NCBI GenBank assembly: GCA_027364695.1
Contig: DAHXOV010000280.1
Span: 1 to 8,024 of the forward strand
Reading direction: 5' to 3'
Length of the DNA: 8,024 nucleotides
Origin: a bacterium
GTDB taxonomy: Bacteria; Bacteroidota; Bacteroidia; B-17B0; Aurantibacillaceae
The notes under the pieces are model-generated. The model saw only the letters and a list, made by a program, of their open reading frames with translations. It did no database searches and was not told the DNA's origin. Shown here one piece after another: positions 5,983 through 8,024 of the stretch. Numbering within the stretch: position 1 is the stretch's first letter; each line of letters opens with the position of its first letter. The position numbers and the translations under genes were made by a program.

Positions 5983-7320
5983 ATGAAAAAACATTTTACA
6001 ATTTTATTAATTCTCATTTGCTCAATCATTCATGCTCAAACATTGATTGATCAAGTGATTGCCATCGTAGGTAAGCATCCTATATTATTATCAGAAGTAG
6101 AAATGAATTACAGAGAAAAATTAGCAGAAGACTCTTCAATAAGTAAATGCAGTGTACTAGAAGAACTGATGTATCAAAAACTCTTATTGGTACAGGCGGA
6201 TAAAGACAGTGTAACCGTAACAGATAATGAAGTAGATGCAGAAATAGGCAGAAGATTGGCGTATTACATAAACATGTTTGGAAGTGAAGAAAAATTTGAA
6301 GAATTTTATGGTAAAAAAATAAATGTATTCAAAGACGAAGTGAGATCCAACATCAAAGAACAATTGATAGCCCAAAAAATGCAGCAAAAAATGACGGGAG
6401 AAATAAAAATATCCCCCTCCGAAGTAAAACTGTTTTACAATAATATTCCATACGATAGCTTGCCACTCATACCCACAGAATACGAGTGGTCTCAAATTGT
6501 GATTCAACCCCATGTATCTGCCGAAGCAAAACAATTAGCAAAAGAGCAGATAGAGGCTTATAGGAAAAGAGTATTAAATGGAGAAAGCATGAATGTATTA
6601 GCGGCTCTTTATAGTGAAGACCCCGGCTCTGCAAAAAATGGGGGTAAATACGAAAATGTAGCAAGAGGAATGATGGTCCCCGAATTTGAAGCAGTGGCTT
6701 TCAAACTAAAATCAGGAGAAATATCTGAGGTATTTGAAACCCCCTATGGGTATCACTTTATACAACTCATTGCAAGAAAAGGAGAGTTGGTAGATTTAAG
6801 ACATATATTAGTCATTCCAAAAATACAAAACATAGATATCTACACAGCCAAACAAAGAGCCGACAGTATTCATAATGCCATAGAAACAGGAAGTATAAGT
6901 TTTGAAAAATGCGCTCAATTATTTAGTACTGCTAAAGATACTAAACACAACAATGGTATAATGATAAACCCCGCCACCGCTTCCGTCAAATGGGAAATAG
7001 AAGACATTGCCAAATTAGATCAAAACATGGTAGTACTATTTGAAAAAATGCAGAAAGACAGTATTACTAAACCCATACAATTCGCTGCTCAAGACAATAA
7101 AATAGGCTACAGAATTATTAAACTGAACAACATCACCCACCCACATCGTGCTAATTTACAAGAAGATTACCAAAAGCTATCACAATTAGCCCAATTAGAT
7201 AAACAAAAAAAAATCATTAAAAAATGGATTGCACAAAAAAGCATGTCTACTTATATTAAAGTAGATAAAGATATTTACAATTGCAACTTCTCCTCTTATT
7301 GGAAAATTACAAATAACTAA
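5983..7320 (+). CDS. surA: SurA-like periplasmic peptidyl-prolyl isomerase/chaperone
   Basis: This 445-residue exported protein is predicted to chaperone unfolded outer-membrane proteins in the periplasm and to isomerise X-Pro bonds. The N-terminus MKKHFTILLILICSIIHA reads as a Sec signal peptide with likely cleavage before Q19. A SurA N-domain follows (TLIDQVIAIVGKHPILLSEV, then CSVLEELMYQKLLL, about 20-160). Parvulin domain 1 spans about 167-263, with DPGSAKNGGKY, MVPEFEAVAFKLKSGEIS and TPYGYHFIQL. Parvulin domain 2 spans about 271-382, from DLRHILVIP to IGYRIIKL. Its usual GG turn is replaced (KDTKHNNGIM), so it may be mainly structural. The C-terminal segment (HPHRANLQEDYQKL to YIKVDKDIYNCNF) matches the Bacteroidota SurA tail as I recall it. 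The moxR-like gene begins 31 bp downstream, which suggests one transcript. Leu codons are mainly TTA (about 16 of 34), unlike the genes upstream. The 5' half has more G than C on the + strand, against the local trend. Confidence 0.9.
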   Translation: MKKHFTILLILICSIIHAQTLIDQVIAIVGKHPILLSEVEMNYREKLAEDSSISKCSVLEELMYQKLLLVQADKDSVTVTDNEVDAEIGRRLAYYINMFGSEEKFEEFYGKKINVFKDEVRSNIKEQLIAQKMQQKMTGEIKISPSEVKLFYNNIPYDSLPLIPTEYEWSQIVIQPHVSAEAKQLAKEQIEAYRKRVLNGESMNVLAALYSEDPGSAKNGGKYENVARGMMVPEFEAVAFKLKSGEISEVFETPYGYHFIQLIARKGELVDLRHILVIPKIQNIDIYTAKQRADSIHNAIETGSISFEKCAQLFSTAKDTKHNNGIMINPATASVKWEIEDIAKLDQNMVVLFEKMQKDSITKPIQFAAQDNKIGYRIIKLNNITHPHRANLQEDYQKLSQLAQLDKQKKIIKKWIAQKSMSTYIKVDKDIYNCNFSSYWKITNN

Positions 7321-7351
7321 TCCATTCACTCATCCAAAATAAATCCAACTT

Positions 7352-8024
7352 ATGAATACATCTGTTTCAGACAAAGAATTGGCAGAACAACTTTATCATA
7401 ATTATGCCAATTTACGAAAAGAAATATCCAAAGTCATCATAGGTCAAGAAGATGTAGTAAAAGAAACCATTATCTCTGTATTTTCAAAAGGACACTGCTT
7501 ACTTATAGGCGTACCAGGATTAGCCAAAACACTACTGGTCAAAACCATTGCTGATATACTTGGGCTACAATTCAACCGCATACAATTTACCCCCGATTTA
7601 ATGCCCAGCGATATCATTGGATCAGAAATACTAAACGAACAAAAGCAATTTCAATTTGTAAAAGGACCTGTTTTCGCAAACATCATTTTAGCCGATGAAA
7701 TCAATCGCACACCCCCAAAAACACAATCTGCCCTACTAGAAGCCATGCAAGAACAACAAGTTACCATCGCAGGAAAAAATTACCCACTACCCCAACCTTT
7801 TTTTGTATTAGCAACCCAAAACCCAATCGAACAAGAAGGAACTTATCCATTGCCCGAAGCACAATTAGATCGTTTCATGTTCAGTATCTACTTAGACTAC
7901 CCATCTATCCAAGATGAAATACAAATAGTCAAACAAACCACCACAGAGGTTCAGACAAAATCCAATAAAATACTTTCAGAAGAACAAATACTCAATTATC
8001 AACAAATAGTGAGAAAAGTACACG
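7352..8024 (+). CDS. moxR: MoxR-family AAA+ ATPase (3' end beyond the window)
   Basis: The 224 codons visible encode the AAA+ core of a MoxR ATPase, a cytoplasmic chaperone-like protein that in this family helps mature or activate partner proteins, often ones with VWA domains encoded nearby. Seen in order: [10 protein letters not shown] (27-36); Walker A GVPGLAKT (53-60); [13 protein letters not shown] (78-90); [20 protein letters not shown] with Walker B D115-E116; sensor 1 ATQNP (154-158); and the arginine-finger region LDRF (R174). The lid domain has begun ([15 protein letters not shown]) when the window ends. The family is usually about 310-330 residues, so roughly a third is missing. ATG 7352 is chosen because it gives the family's normal short N-terminal extension before the GQE motif. 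No Shine-Dalgarno sequence is evident. Only one of about 22 Leu codons is CTC. The 31-bp gap to surA with no terminator argues for cotranscription. Confidence 0.92.
   Translation, partial: MNTSVSDKELAEQLYHNYANLRKEISKVIIGQEDVVKETIISVFSKGHCLLIGVPGLAKTLLVKTIADILGLQFNRIQFTPDLMPSDIIGSEILNEQKQFQFVKGPVFANIILADEINRTPPKTQSALLEAMQEQQVTIAGKNYPLPQPFFVLATQNPIEQEGTYPLPEAQLDRFMFSIYLDYPSIQDEIQIVKQTTTEVQTKSNKILSEEQILNYQQIVRKVH

Overview
The window looks like chromosomal DNA from an AT-rich member of the Bacteroidota. The evidence is the 3' half, which has a SurA-type periplasmic peptidyl-prolyl isomerase followed after 31 bp by a MoxR-family AAA+ ATPase. This gene pair and its sequence style ([38 protein letters not shown]) are familiar from that phylum. 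The weak or absent Shine-Dalgarno sequences also fit. All genes lie on the + strand. The placement is recall-based and no genus is proposed.

Positions 1-166 hold the possible tail of an unseen upstream gene and a T-rich, pyrimidine-rich leader. Positions 167-5746 hold three tightly packed genes of 410, 209 and 1226 codons: a MukF/JetA-like kleisin, a MukE/JetB-like winged-helix subunit and a large MukB/JetC-like SMC ATPase. The gaps are 11 and 25 bp. Order, sizes and the ATPase motifs fit an MksBEF (MukBEF-like) condensin, the family that also supplies the JetABC core of the Wadjet anti-plasmid system. No JetD/MksG nuclease gene follows the ATPase. It is either upstream of the window or absent. 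This is the most interesting part of the window.

Positions 5747-5982 are a 236-bp intergenic region with a 14-bp perfect palindrome, an 11-bp direct repeat and no convincing terminator or promoter. Positions 5983-7320 hold the surA-like gene, and 7352-8024 the 5' part of the moxR-like gene, which runs off the window end.

Functionally there are two units. The first is a predicted cytoplasmic DNA-loop-extruding or DNA-organising complex: the ATPase makes the ring arms, the kleisin bridges the heads and the MukE-like protein binds the kleisin. The second is an envelope-related housekeeping pair, with SurA chaperoning outer-membrane proteins and MoxR acting as a chaperone-like ATPase. Leucine codon choice differs between the units (CTC-rich in the condensin genes, TTA-rich in surA and moxR), which hints at different histories.
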